A stretch of DNA of 64,000 nucleotides from Bacteroidales bacterium (GTDB lineage: Bacteria; Bacteroidota; Bacteroidia; Bacteroidales; Muribaculaceae). A program made the translations under genes and the position numbers. The stretch covers positions 55,595 through 119,594 of the forward strand of contig SFOH01000004.1 in the NCBI GenBank assembly GCA_004552485.1, read 5' to 3'. The notes under the pieces are model-generated. The model was not told the DNA's origin. It saw nothing but the letters and a program-made list of their open reading frames with translations, and searched no databases. Positions 36,175 to 45,672 of the stretch are shown piece after piece; position 1 is the stretch's first letter; each line of letters starts with the position of its first letter.

Positions 36175-36951
36175 TTAGAGATAGCCTTTGATGATGCCGC
36201 GTTTGGCGTTGCGCACAAACAGGATGATCTCGTCGCGCTCGGGCGTGGCGGGCAGCTCGGCCTCGATGCGGGCGACGGCGTCGGTGACGTTGAGGCCGCT
36301 GAGATAGAGGAAGCGGTAGATGTCCTGGATGTCGCGGATTGTCTCGGAGCTGAAGTTGCGGCGGCGCAGACCGATGGAGTTGACGCCGGCATAGCAGATG
36401 GGTTCGCGGGCGGCCTTCACGTAGGGAGGGATGTCCTTGTTGACCAGGGCGCCGCCCTGGATCATGATGTGCGAGCCGAGGTGGCAGAACTGGTGCACGA
36501 GTGTGCCGCCGCCGATGATGGCATAGTCGTCGACGACCACTTCGCCGGCCAGCTGGCTGGCGTTGGCGATGATGACGTTGTTGCCGACCACGCAGTCGTG
36601 GGCGATGTGGCTGTAGGCCATGATGAGGCAGTTGTTGCCCACCACGGTTTTGCCCTTCGAGGCGGTGCCGCGGTTGATGGTGACAAACTCGCGGATGGTG
36701 GTGTTGTCGCCGATGATGGCCGTGGTATCCTCGCCGCGAAACTTGAGGTCCTGGGGGATGGCGCCGATGACTGCGCCGGGGAAGATGGTGCAGTTCTTGC
36801 CGATGCGCGCTCCTTCCATGATGGTCACGTTGGAGCCGATGCGCGTGCCCTCACCGATTTCCACATTGTTGTCGATGGTGACAAACGGGTCGATCACCAC
36901 ACTCGGTGCCAGTTTGGCTCCGGGGTGTATGTATGCTAATGGCTGTTTCAT
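36175..36951 (-). CDS. lpxA: UDP-N-acetylglucosamine acyltransferase
   Basis: A 258-residue cytoplasmic enzyme for the first step of lipid A synthesis. The left-handed beta-helix is seen as hexapeptide repeats from residue 2 to about 185 (IHPGAKLAPSVVIDPF, IGEGTRIGSNV ...). The catalytic histidine lies in AYSHIAHDCVVGNN. The C-terminal helical domain (GLRRRNFSSETIRDIQDIYRFLYLSGLN) is complete. Three bases separate it from lpxC-fabZ upstream, so it is part of that operon; rnpB follows directly. Confidence 0.97.
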   Translation of the reverse strand: MKQPLAYIHPGAKLAPSVVIDPFVTIDNNVEIGEGTRIGSNVTIMEGARIGKNCTIFPGAVIGAIPQDLKFRGEDTTAIIGDNTTIREFVTINRGTASKGKTVVGNNCLIMAYSHIAHDCVVGNNVIIANASQLAGEVVVDDYAIIGGGTLVHQFCHLGSHIMIQGGALVNKDIPPYVKAAREPICYAGVNSIGLRRRNFSSETIRDIQDIYRFLYLSGLNVTDAVARIEAELPATPERDEIILFVRNAKRGIIKGYL

Positions 36952-36954
36952 ATT

Positions 36955-38337
36955 TTACTTGTTCTTGATGATTTGGGCCATGAACTCACACTCGCACACG
37001 AGCTTCTCGCCCACGAAGGCGCGGCCTTTCATCATGGCGCAGCCGCGGCGCAGCTCGGTGAGGAATGAGACATGGAAGATGAGCGTGTCGCCGGGCACCA
37101 CTTTCTGGCGGAACTTCACGTTGTCAATCTTCATGAAGTAGGTCGAATAGCGCTCGGGCTCGTCGACGCTGCCGAGCACGAGCATGCCGCCGGTCTGTGC
37201 CATGGCCTCGACCTGGAGGACGCCGGGCATCACCGGCTCCTGGGGGAAGTGGCCCTGGAAGAAGGGCTCGTCGTTGGTGACATTCTTGACGCCCACGATG
37301 TAGTTGTCGCCCATGTCGATGATTTTGTCCACCAGCAGGAAGGGGAAGCGGTGGGGCAGCAGCTCGCGGATGCGGATGTTGTCCATGATGGGCGGCAGGT
37401 TGGGATTATAGACGGGGGCAATGACGTCCATGCGCTTCACGTCGCGGCGCAGGAGTTTGGCGAGTTTGGTGTTGATGGTGTGGCCGGGACGCGTGGCGAG
37501 CACGCGGCCTTTCAGAGGACGGCCGATGAGGGCGATGTCGCCGATGATGTCGAGCAGCTTGTGGCGTGCCGGCTCGTTCTCGGAGGTAAGGGGCTTTTCG
37601 TTGATGAAGCCGAACTCGGTGACATGCTTGTGGGGGGCGCCCATCATGTCGGCGATGTGGTCGAGCTGCTCCTGGCCGATGGGCGAGTCGTAGATGACAA
37701 TGGCGTTGTCCAGGTCGCCGCCCTTGATGAGGTTGGAGTGGAGCAGGCCCTCGATTTCGCGCACGAAGACGAAGGTGCGGCTCGGGGCGATTTCCTTGTT
37801 GAACTCGGCGATGTTCTCCATGGTGGCATACTGGTTGGAGAGCACGGGCGAGTTATAGTTGATTTTCACGTCCACGTTGAAGTTGTCGTCGGGGAGCACG
37901 ACGATTTTGGCGCCGGTGGCCTCGTCTTCCACCTCGATCTTGTGGCGGATGATGAGGAATTCCTTCTCGGCGTGCTGCTCCTCGAGGCCGACGCGCTCGA
38001 TGCCGGCGGCATACTCGGCGGCGCTGCCGTCCAGGATGGGGAGTTCGCCGCCGTTCAACTGGATGAGCACATTGTCGACGCCGGCGGCATAGAAGGCGGC
38101 GAGGGCGTGCTCGACGGTGCTCACCGACACGCCGTCCTTGGCGATGACGGTGCCGCGGGTGGTGGCCACGACGTTCTCGGCCACAGCGTCGATAACGGGC
38201 ATGCCGTCAAGGTCAACGCGCTGGATGACATAGCCGTGGTTCTCGGGTGCGGGCATGAATTTGGCCTCTATCTCAAGGCCGGTGTGCAGGCCCTTTCCCT
38301 TCACGGTGAAAGAGTCTTTAAGCGTTAACTGCTTCAT
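36955..38337 (-). CDS. lpxC-fabZ: Fused LpxC deacetylase and FabZ dehydratase
   Basis: A 460-residue bifunctional protein. Residues 1 to about 310 are UDP-3-O-acyl-GlcNAc deacetylase (LpxC), the committed step of lipid A synthesis, with zinc/catalytic blocks EHALAAFYAAGVDN, HKLLDIIGDIAL and RPGHTINTKLAKLL. From about 315 it is 3-hydroxyacyl-ACP dehydratase (FabZ), with PHRFPFLLVDKI and GHFPQEPVMPGVLQVEAMAQ. This fusion is characteristic of Bacteroidetes and couples lipid A and fatty-acid synthesis. It lies between lpxD (10-base gap) and lpxA (3-base gap). Confidence 0.97.
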   Translation of the reverse strand: MKQLTLKDSFTVKGKGLHTGLEIEAKFMPAPENHGYVIQRVDLDGMPVIDAVAENVVATTRGTVIAKDGVSVSTVEHALAAFYAAGVDNVLIQLNGGELPILDGSAAEYAAGIERVGLEEQHAEKEFLIIRHKIEVEDEATGAKIVVLPDDNFNVDVKINYNSPVLSNQYATMENIAEFNKEIAPSRTFVFVREIEGLLHSNLIKGGDLDNAIVIYDSPIGQEQLDHIADMMGAPHKHVTEFGFINEKPLTSENEPARHKLLDIIGDIALIGRPLKGRVLATRPGHTINTKLAKLLRRDVKRMDVIAPVYNPNLPPIMDNIRIRELLPHRFPFLLVDKIIDMGDNYIVGVKNVTNDEPFFQGHFPQEPVMPGVLQVEAMAQTGGMLVLGSVDEPERYSTYFMKIDNVKFRQKVVPGDTLIFHVSFLTELRRGCAMMKGRAFVGEKLVCECEFMAQIIKNK

Positions 38338-38347
38338 ATCTTATTGG

Positions 38348-39385
38348 TCAATTTGTTTTGTCTGATTTTGCGGAGCGCGAGAGCTCGCGCAGCTGGTCGG
38401 CGAACTGAGGGAGGCGGTTGATGAGCGCCGCCTGACGCATGAACTGGCGGGCGTCGACGGCCGGACTGCCCATGATGCGCTGATTCGACTCCACGCCGTG
38501 GGCGATACCCGACTGGGCGCCAATCTGCACATTGTCGCCGACATGGATGTGTCCGGCAAAACCCACCTGGCCGCCCACCATGCAGTGCGAGCCGATCTGA
38601 GTGGAGCCGGCCACGCCGACCTGTGCGGCCATCACCGTGTCCTCGCCCACCGTCGTGTTGTGTGCCAGCTGGATGAGGTTGTCGAGCTTGGTGCCGCGGC
38701 CCACAACGGTCTGACCCATAGTGGCGCGGTCGATGGTGGTGTTGGCGCCCACCTCCACGTCGTCCTCGATGACGACGATGCCGAGCTGGGGAATCTTGTG
38801 GTAACGGCCCTCGGCATCGGGAGCGAATCCGAAGCCGTCGGCGCCGATGACAGCGCCGGAGTGGAGCACACAGCGGGCGCCGATGCGGCAGCCGTGGTAG
38901 ACCTTCACACCGGGATAAAGCACTGTGCCGTCGCCGATTACGCAGCCGTCGCCGACGTAAGCCTGCGGGTAAATCTTCACGCCCTTACCGAGCGTGACGC
39001 CCTTGCCCACGTAGGCGAACGCGCCGATGTAGGCATCTTCGGGCACCTCGACGCCCTCGGCCACATGGCTGGGCTCTTCCACGCCGACGGGCTGCGGGGC
39101 CATAGCCTGCGCCGCAACAGTCATCAGCTGTGAGAGCGTGCTGTAGGGGTCGGCCACGCGGATGAGAGTGGCCTTGACCGGGTGCTCGGCCTCAAAATCG
39201 GCGTGCACGAGCACGGCACCGGCGTCGGTGCTGTATATAAAATGAGTATATTTCGGGTTTGCCAGGAAAGTCAGGTCGGACGGACCGGCCTCCTCGATCT
39301 TGGCAAAGTTTGTGATTCTGACGTTGCCATCTCCGTCTATCGCGCCGTCCACAAAGGCGGCAATCTGCGCAGCGGTAAATTCCAT
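38348..39385 (-). CDS. lpxD: UDP-3-O-acylglucosamine N-acyltransferase
   Basis: Start chosen at ATG 39385 ([20 protein letters not shown]), the typical LpxD beginning. 345 residues: N-terminal uridine-binding domain ([18 protein letters not shown]), then hexapeptide-repeat helix (about residues 100-290) with the catalytic His in [17 protein letters not shown], and a C-terminal helix. It adds the second acyl chain in lipid A synthesis. First gene of lpxD-lpxC/fabZ-lpxA; missing lpxB is not in the window. Confidence 0.96.
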   Translation of the reverse strand: MEFTAAQIAAFVDGAIDGDGNVRITNFAKIEEAGPSDLTFLANPKYTHFIYSTDAGAVLVHADFEAEHPVKATLIRVADPYSTLSQLMTVAAQAMAPQPVGVEEPSHVAEGVEVPEDAYIGAFAYVGKGVTLGKGVKIYPQAYVGDGCVIGDGTVLYPGVKVYHGCRIGARCVLHSGAVIGADGFGFAPDAEGRYHKIPQLGIVVIEDDVEVGANTTIDRATMGQTVVGRGTKLDNLIQLAHNTTVGEDTVMAAQVGVAGSTQIGSHCMVGGQVGFAGHIHVGDNVQIGAQSGIAHGVESNQRIMGSPAVDARQFMRQAALINRLPQFADQLRELSRSAKSDKTN

Positions 39386-39501
39386 TATGGAAAACAAATC
39401 CACATAATCTAATAAAACCGCTGAAAAACGCCGATTTACCCGCAATTAAGTAAAAATTTCTCTATTTCAGGCGGCTCCGCCCCGCCTTCGCACGGCCTAC
39501 T

Positions 39502-40884
39502 TCACCTCTTTGCCGCTGCGGTCGATGTAGAAGTTGCGCTGCGGACGATACCCAGCACATATGCCCTGCCGTTATCAAAGTCACAGACCCGGCTGAACAT
39601 CGGCTGAATGACAAGAGTGCCTGTGCAGTCAATGAAGCCCCACTTGTCGTTCACTTTCACAGCGGCAAGACCCTCGCTGAAATGCCAGGCATCATCGTAT
39701 ACCGTCGGGACAACAAGCCGCCCTTTCTTGTCGACAAAACCACATTTTCCGTCGTCATACACTCGCGCCATGCCTTCGTGAAACTCGGCGGCTGTGTCAT
39801 AGGCCGGGGCTATGACCATCTTGCCCTTTCGGTCGATATAGCCCCAGCCTGCCCTGACCTTAACGGCGGCAAGACCTTCGCTGAAAAAGTTGGCCTGCAC
39901 AAACTTGTCGGAAATGACCTGCTTGCCCGTCTTGTCAATGTAGCCCCACTTGTCTTTTTTACGAATCGCTGCCAAACCCTCGTGGAAATCGCCGCACGAC
40001 TTATACTTGGCCGGTATGACGAGTTCGCCACTATGGTCAATATATCCATACTGCTTGTTGATGCAGACTATGGCAAGGCCATCACAGAAATACGTAGCCT
40101 GGTCAAACTGAGGCCGGATGACCATCGCGCCTTTCTCATCAATAAAACCGGATTTTCCATCAACTATCACTTTGACCAACCCTTCGTGGTAATAGCCTAC
40201 ATTTTCATAGACGGCCGGGATGACAAATTTTCCGGATTTGTCAATAAAGCCCCACTTGCCGCCGGTCTTCACAGCAGCGAGGCCGTTGTCGCGGAAATAG
40301 CGTGCCGCGTCAAAGATTGGAGGGATGACCACCTTTCCTTTGAAACTATACCCACTTTTTTTTGTAGCCGGTTCTTCGAACACATAATATTTCACGGCCG
40401 GAACGCTATCCGTGACAGCTGCCGTCGGCGCCGGGGACGGGGCAACAGGCGCGGGTGCCGGTTTTGAGGCGGCAACAGCGGGTGCGGGAGTGGGAACTGC
40501 GGGCTGAGGAGCAACCGGATACGGCGTCTCAAGCGTCAGCTCATACGTAACGCCGCCCTGCAGCGGCTCCGGGAAGTGATACATCATCGACAGGAAGTTC
40601 TCGGACATTATGCGAAGCATCTTCGTGCCACCGATGAGGTACACCCAGTATTCGCTGCCATGTTTCTGCTCATCGCCCATCACATTGCCTTGAAAAGTAA
40701 CTCCCTGTGCCACAACAATCACCTTGACCAGGGCGCACTTCTCGCCGTGGAGGTCGAGTCGCGCATACTTCTGCGCGGTCACATCCATGGGCGCGGCCTC
40801 AAAGCTGCGCACCTTGGCATCCTGGGCGGCTCCTCTCGCAGCTCCAATCACTGCCAATAATATTATAACGAGTAACTTTTTCAC
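39502..40884 (-). CDS. Secreted WG-repeat protein, copy A (shifted C-terminus)
   Basis: A 460-residue exported protein. Signal peptide to about residue 20, a conserved N-terminal domain (VRSFEAAPMDVTAQKYARLDLHGEKCALVKVIV), a Pro/Ala linker (PAPAVAASKPAPAPVAPSPAPT) and about eight WG repeats (KWGFIDKSGK-type). Function is not known; WG repeats are thought to bind peptides or cell-wall ligands. The last 18 residues (VLGIVRSATSTSTAAAKR) are out of frame. The alternative frame reads GYRPQRNFYIDRSGKEVK and stops at 39497-39499, matching the end of copy B. One lost G in the GGG run near 39555 would explain it. Tandem paralogue of the next gene. Confidence 0.8.
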   Translation of the reverse strand: MKKLLVIILLAVIGAARGAAQDAKVRSFEAAPMDVTAQKYARLDLHGEKCALVKVIVVAQGVTFQGNVMGDEQKHGSEYWVYLIGGTKMLRIMSENFLSMMYHFPEPLQGGVTYELTLETPYPVAPQPAVPTPAPAVAASKPAPAPVAPSPAPTAAVTDSVPAVKYYVFEEPATKKSGYSFKGKVVIPPIFDAARYFRDNGLAAVKTGGKWGFIDKSGKFVIPAVYENVGYYHEGLVKVIVDGKSGFIDEKGAMVIRPQFDQATYFCDGLAIVCINKQYGYIDHSGELVIPAKYKSCGDFHEGLAAIRKKDKWGYIDKTGKQVISDKFVQANFFSEGLAAVKVRAGWGYIDRKGKMVIAPAYDTAAEFHEGMARVYDDGKCGFVDKKGRLVVPTVYDDAWHFSEGLAAVKVNDKWGFIDCTGTLVIQPMFSRVCDFDNGRAYVLGIVRSATSTSTAAAKR

Positions 40885-40915
40885 TGAAATGCTGTTGTAT
40901 TTTCGGGCATGGTCC

Positions 40916-41938
40916 CTACTCTACCCGGTTGCCGGAGCGGTCGATGAAGAGCCAGTGGCCGTTGAGTTTGACGTTGGCTTTGCCATCCCGGAAGGAGCTC
41001 CAGACGGAGTCGTAGATGGCGGGGAGGACGAGCGTGCCGGTGCGGTCGATAAAGCCCCACTTGCCATTTATCTTGACTTCGCACAGGCCTTCGCTGAAGG
41101 CACCGGCACCATCATATCGGGTGGCGATGACAAAGATGTCTTTTTTGTTTATAAAGCCCCATTTGCCATAGACTTTGACGGCGGCCAGGCCGTCTCCGAA
41201 CATTAAGGCATCGTTGTATTTGGCCGGGATAACGAGCCGGCCGGTCTTGTCGATGAAGCCGTAGAGGCCGTTCTGCTTCACTGCCGCCAGGCCTTCGTGG
41301 AACGGCATTGCGGCATCGTACCGTGCCGGGATGACGAGGGTGCCCGTTTTGTCGATATAGCCTCTTCGGCCATTGATTGTGACCCATGCCAAGCCCTCGT
41401 TGAAGTTGGAGGCGTCTTCGTATCTTGCGGGGATAACGACCGCTCCGGATTGGTCTTTATAGCCCCATTTGCCGGATGCTTCGTCCTTAAACCGCTCGTA
41501 CTTTTCGGTGACGGGGATGTCGGCGGCATAAGGTTCGGCGGGAGCGGGCGTCGTCGGGGCGGGGGCGAAGGGATACGGCGCCTCGAGGGTGAGCACGTAT
41601 GTGACGCCGCCGCGGAGGGGTCCCGGGAAGTAGTACATCATGGGCAGGAACGTGTCGGCCGTTATCTTCAGCATCTTCGTGCCGTCGGTCATGTACACCC
41701 AGTACTCGCTGCCGTGCTTGGCCACATCGCCCATGACGTTGCCGGAGAACTCGAGGCCTGTGGCGATGACCTGAACCTTGACCAGGGCGCACTTCTCGCC
41801 GTGGAGGTCGAGGCGCGCGAGCTTCTGCGCGGTGACATCCATGGGCGCGGCCTCAAAGCTGCGCACCCTCGCGTCCTGGGCCGCAGCGGCGAGGGCGGCG
41901 AACACGGCCGCTATGATGATGAGGAAGAGTCGTTTCAT
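40916..41938 (-). CDS. Secreted WG-repeat protein, copy B
   Basis: A 340-residue exported paralogue of copy A: signal peptide to about residue 20, the same VRSFEAAPMDVTAQK ... LDLHGEKCALVKV domain to about residue 130, a short Pro/Ala linker, and six WG repeats, ending HWLFIDRSGNRVE. Only 31 bases separate it from copy A, so the pair arose by tandem duplication followed by change in repeat number. Role unknown. Its proper last repeat is the reference for the frame error in copy A. Confidence 0.85.
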   Translation of the reverse strand: MKRLFLIIIAAVFAALAAAAQDARVRSFEAAPMDVTAQKLARLDLHGEKCALVKVQVIATGLEFSGNVMGDVAKHGSEYWVYMTDGTKMLKITADTFLPMMYYFPGPLRGGVTYVLTLEAPYPFAPAPTTPAPAEPYAADIPVTEKYERFKDEASGKWGYKDQSGAVVIPARYEDASNFNEGLAWVTINGRRGYIDKTGTLVIPARYDAAMPFHEGLAAVKQNGLYGFIDKTGRLVIPAKYNDALMFGDGLAAVKVYGKWGFINKKDIFVIATRYDGAGAFSEGLCEVKINGKWGFIDRTGTLVLPAIYDSVWSSFRDGKANVKLNGHWLFIDRSGNRVE

Positions 41939-42028
41939 GAGGCGTTGGCTATTCGTTGTGCAACGTGGTGGTCCACGTGCTTAATCGTAGGCTATTGTGC
42001 GGCGGCGCGAGGGCTGCCGGGGAGGGTG

Positions 42029-45000
42029 TCAGCGGACGAGGGTCTTGGTGACGGCGGTGCCGCGGCGGCAGATGTAGAGGCCGGGGGTGAGGTGGCGGCC
42101 GTCGACGCGCACGCCCTGGAGGGTGTAGTACTCGGCGGGGGCGTCGGTGTCGGGAGCGATGATGTCGTCGGCGGAGGCGTTGGCATTGCGCACGGCGTAG
42201 GCTGCGAGGCCGTTGCCGGGGCTATAGAAGTAGACGTTGGTGACGCCTTCGCCCATGGGCACTGTTGCCACGGGAGCGCCGGCGGTGCCGGACTTGACGG
42301 TGCCGAGGCCGGCTGCGGGCACGGTCCACAGATATTTGAGGTCGGAGAGGTCTTCCTTGCCCATGAGCGCGATGTTCCATTTCACTGACAGCGAAGGAGA
42401 TGCGCTGCTGTAGGCCATGAACTGTGCGTTGCCGACGGTGAAGACGGCGCCGCCGTTGTCAGTGTAGTCGGGGCTGGTGACATAGGCGTCGGACGACTTG
42501 CCGAGCGAGCCGAGCATGACAGCGCCCGTTTCGGTCAACTCGTAGGGGGTGAAGGCGGTGTTGGCGCCGTCGACATAGAATTTGACGGGGCTGACGGGGT
42601 GGATGCGCGGGGCGGTGCCGAGGCCGGTGGCGCGGCCTGACTGTGCGGGATAATACTCCTTGAAGTCATAGGAGACGCCCTCGGTGGGCCGGCCGTTCTC
42701 GACGGTCCAGCGCAGCACGCGGCGCGAGCCGGCGACACCGGCGAAGACATACCACAGGTCGGAGTCGACGTCGCCGTAGATGCCCACGTGGTCGACGCGG
42801 CCGGTAGCGACGAAGTTGCCCAGGTCGGTGAGCGAGCCGTCGGCCACGTTCACCTTGAAGAGGCGCACGGGCGAGGCGGACGAGTTGCTGGTGAGGTTGG
42901 CGATGATGATGTTGCCGGCATTGTCGGTCATCACGTCGTTGCAGGGATAGAACGCGCAATGACCCTTTGTGTCGAGCTTGATGTCGTGCATGTGGGCGCC
43001 GCTTTCGGCGTCATAGACGCGGAGATAGATGTCGGCGTCGGCAGCGTTGGCGGAGCGGCCGCTGACGTACACGCACTTTTCGGTGGCGGTCATGCCGCGG
43101 TTGAACGAGCCGTTGCTCTCGGCGGTGAAGTTCTCGTAGGGTTCGGCGACAGAGCGCGTCCACAGATTTTCGATGGAGATGTCGCCGTCTGAGCTGTACG
43201 AGGCGGGGTCTTTGACCACGCTGTAACCCTCCTCATAGTCGGCGGCGGAGCGCTCGGGAGCTGTGAACGTGCGCGCCTCCGACTCGGCGGGGCGGCTCTT
43301 GGGCTGGGCAGCGGTTACGCGCCACCAGCACTGTGCGCGCGAGGTCAGCTTCTGCTCCTTGAGGTTCACCTTGTGGGAGGTGGCGGTGAGAGCGGAGACC
43401 TCGTAGAAGACCTTGGTGAAGTCTTTGTCAAGCGAAAGCTCGAGAGCATACTGCGCGTCGGGCACGGCCGACCATGAGAACTCGGCCTCGTCGCCGAGCT
43501 CGGCACCATCGGCGGGAGCGATGAGCGCGGGAGCCTGCGAGTCTTTCTCCGGATAGTTCACGAGGGCGGGTGCCGACTCCAGGCCGTAGCCGTCGTATAC
43601 GCAGACGGCATACCAGTATTTGGAGGTGTCGGTGACGTTGGCGGGCAGCGAGAAGGACGGGCTGTAGGTGACGCCGAGCAGATACTCGCCCTTGATGCCG
43701 TCCGTGCCCGTGGCCTTCTCGACGGTGAGCGTCGTGGGCACGGCATAGACCGTGTAGCGGATGATCGAGTTGGCGGCGGCGCCCTTCGTTGCTGTCCACG
43801 AGAGGCGGCCGTTCGAGAGCGAGGCGGAGGCGGGGGCGGCGTAGGCCTTTGCGCCCTTCCAGGTCACGGCCGGAACGAGAGCCGGAGCCGTGTAGGTGTT
43901 CTTGATGAGATAGTCGCCGAGGCCCGACGTGTACGGGCCGTCAATCCACTTGGCGCTGTACCAAATCATGCCGCACGAGCCGTTTTCGCTGTGCTTGCGG
44001 GTGATTTCGACCTGTGCGGCCAGTTCCTTCCAGCCGCGCTCGGTGTTACCGCCGATGTACGTCGACGACGAAGAGTCTTCGCCCAGACGATACGAGCCGG
44101 CGGCCACATAGAGGTGACGGTTGAACTTCTTGCACACGCCGTCATACCAGCGGGTGAGCGGCTCGAACGGAGCCGTGGCGTGCGTCTGCTGCCAGTAGAT
44201 CTGCGGCGAGATGAAGTCGATGGTGCCGTCGTGGAGCCATGCCAGCGGGTCGCAGTAGATTTTCGAGTACATATAGTCGCTCGAGCTGATGGCGGGACGG
44301 CCCACGCCGTATTTGTCGCCGGAGGCACCGGCCACACCGGCCGGCGAGATGCCGAAGCGCATGTCCGGGCGTGCGGCCTGAATCTCCTCGTAGAGCGTCT
44401 TCACGAAGTTGTTGACATTCTGACGGCGCCAGTCGGCCATAGACAGCCTCTTGCCCGCCTCCTTGCCGCCCTCGCTGGCCTCATAGTCAGCGTAGTCGTC
44501 GGCCGAGCTGTCCTCGGCCATACCGGGACCCGGGTAGAAGTAGTCGTCAAAGAGCAGACCGTCCACTCCATAGTTCGTATAGATCTCCTTAATCACGTCC
44601 AGGCAGTGGCGCATGGCGTCGGGGTTGGCCGGGTTGAAGGCTTTCCACTGACCGTCCTTCGAATAGATGATCCAGCCGTCCATGCTGTCCCACTCCTTGT
44701 CGAACGCGGTGTTCAGCGACGTTGTCGGAGCTTTGGCGGCGATGCGGAAGGGGTTGACCCAGGCGTAGCACTCGATGCCGCGCTTGTGGCACTCTTCCAC
44801 CATGAAGGCCAAGGGGTCCCAGCCTGGATCCTTGCCGCGCGTGCCGGTGAGAGAGGCCGACCACGGCTCGTAGGATGACTTGTAGTAGGCGTCGGCATTC
44901 GGACGCACGTGGAAGCAGACGCCCGTGAGACCCATGCGCTCGTAGCTGTCCAGGTAGGCCGTCAGCTCGCCTTTGGCGCTGGCGATGGCCGCGGCCGACG

Positions 45001-45145
45001 TGCCTCGGGAGTCCGATTTGTAGGGGAAGTCGATGCCCATGGCGGCAATCCACACCGAGCGGAACTCGCGCTTGGGAGCCGCGGCCAGGATGTTGCTCAC
45101 CGCAAGCGTCAGCACCAGGGCGGCTGTCAGAAACAGTCTTTTCAT
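42029..45145 (-). CDS. Secreted GH10-like (GHL10/DUF187) glycoside hydrolase
   Basis: Start at ATG 45145 (MKRLFLTAALVLTLAVSNILA), a signal peptide. Residues about 25-400 form a family 10-like glycosylhydrolase TIM barrel (REFRSVWIAAMGIDFPYKS, GVCFHVRPNADAYYKS, YAWVNPFRI, GVDGLLFDDYFYPGPG). Fibronectin/Ig-like segments follow (about 430-640), then a propeller-like region, and a C-terminal sorting-type tail (YYTLQGVRVDGRHLTPGLYICRRGTAVTKTLVR). GHL10 proteins are thought to act on bacterial wall or envelope glycans; the substrate here is unknown. 1038 residues is long for the family because of the added domains. Confidence 0.85.
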   Translation of the reverse strand: MKRLFLTAALVLTLAVSNILAAAPKREFRSVWIAAMGIDFPYKSDSRGTSAAAIASAKGELTAYLDSYERMGLTGVCFHVRPNADAYYKSSYEPWSASLTGTRGKDPGWDPLAFMVEECHKRGIECYAWVNPFRIAAKAPTTSLNTAFDKEWDSMDGWIIYSKDGQWKAFNPANPDAMRHCLDVIKEIYTNYGVDGLLFDDYFYPGPGMAEDSSADDYADYEASEGGKEAGKRLSMADWRRQNVNNFVKTLYEEIQAARPDMRFGISPAGVAGASGDKYGVGRPAISSSDYMYSKIYCDPLAWLHDGTIDFISPQIYWQQTHATAPFEPLTRWYDGVCKKFNRHLYVAAGSYRLGEDSSSSTYIGGNTERGWKELAAQVEITRKHSENGSCGMIWYSAKWIDGPYTSGLGDYLIKNTYTAPALVPAVTWKGAKAYAAPASASLSNGRLSWTATKGAAANSIIRYTVYAVPTTLTVEKATGTDGIKGEYLLGVTYSPSFSLPANVTDTSKYWYAVCVYDGYGLESAPALVNYPEKDSQAPALIAPADGAELGDEAEFSWSAVPDAQYALELSLDKDFTKVFYEVSALTATSHKVNLKEQKLTSRAQCWWRVTAAQPKSRPAESEARTFTAPERSAADYEEGYSVVKDPASYSSDGDISIENLWTRSVAEPYENFTAESNGSFNRGMTATEKCVYVSGRSANAADADIYLRVYDAESGAHMHDIKLDTKGHCAFYPCNDVMTDNAGNIIIANLTSNSSASPVRLFKVNVADGSLTDLGNFVATGRVDHVGIYGDVDSDLWYVFAGVAGSRRVLRWTVENGRPTEGVSYDFKEYYPAQSGRATGLGTAPRIHPVSPVKFYVDGANTAFTPYELTETGAVMLGSLGKSSDAYVTSPDYTDNGGAVFTVGNAQFMAYSSASPSLSVKWNIALMGKEDLSDLKYLWTVPAAGLGTVKSGTAGAPVATVPMGEGVTNVYFYSPGNGLAAYAVRNANASADDIIAPDTDAPAEYYTLQGVRVDGRHLTPGLYICRRGTAVTKTLVR

Positions 45146-45248
45146 GATATTGATTTGTTTTTTGGGGGATGATAATTTACAGAGCAAAAAACGGCTCCTG
45201 CGCCCTGCGACGGCGTAAGAGCCTCAACGCATCAACGCCTCAACGCAG

Positions 45249-45656
45249 TTACATCACGCGGACGGCCTCACCTAACGTCTTGGCCTTGCTGACATTGTCG
45301 TTGACCACGGTGAGAGCTGCCTCGACATAGTCGGCCTTGTTATCCTCGGAGAGGACGCCGGGGTTGGCGCTTACCACGCCGGCGACAGAAGCCTCGGCCA
45401 GCTTGCGGTAGGCCTCACGCAGCGCCTCGCGGTCGGCGTCGGTGAGTTCCGTCTTGTTGTCGGAGTACTTGCCGAGCTTCTCGAGATAGGAGGTTGTCAG
45501 AGCGAACATCTTGTCCGTGTCCGTCACCTTGGCCACACTCTCGGCCTGGCCCGTGATGAGGTCGCACACCTGCTGAACATCGGGACTCACCGACGACGAG
45601 CAGGCCGTCACGATCATGGCCAGCACGAGCACGGCCATGGCTGCTAATTTCTTCAT
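45249..45656 (-). CDS. Small lipoprotein of unknown function
   Basis: A 135-residue protein with a lipoprotein signal (MKKLAAMAVLVLAMIVTAC, lipid-bearing Cys19, followed by Ser-Ser-Ser). The mature part is helical and charged (DKMFALTTSYLEKLGKYSDNKTELTDADREALREAYRK). It begins 16 bases after the prs stop, so it is likely co-transcribed with prs. No family recognised. Confidence 0.8.
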   Translation of the reverse strand: MKKLAAMAVLVLAMIVTACSSSVSPDVQQVCDLITGQAESVAKVTDTDKMFALTTSYLEKLGKYSDNKTELTDADREALREAYRKLAEASVAGVVSANPGVLSEDNKADYVEAALTVVNDNVSKAKTLGEAVRVM

Positions 45657-45672
45657 AGTCTTTGAGGGGGGA

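Noticed and set aside
35710..36939. Several open frames across the rnpB region and lpxA complement
   Set aside because: The RNase P RNA motifs and the LpxA hexapeptide frame account for the sequence.
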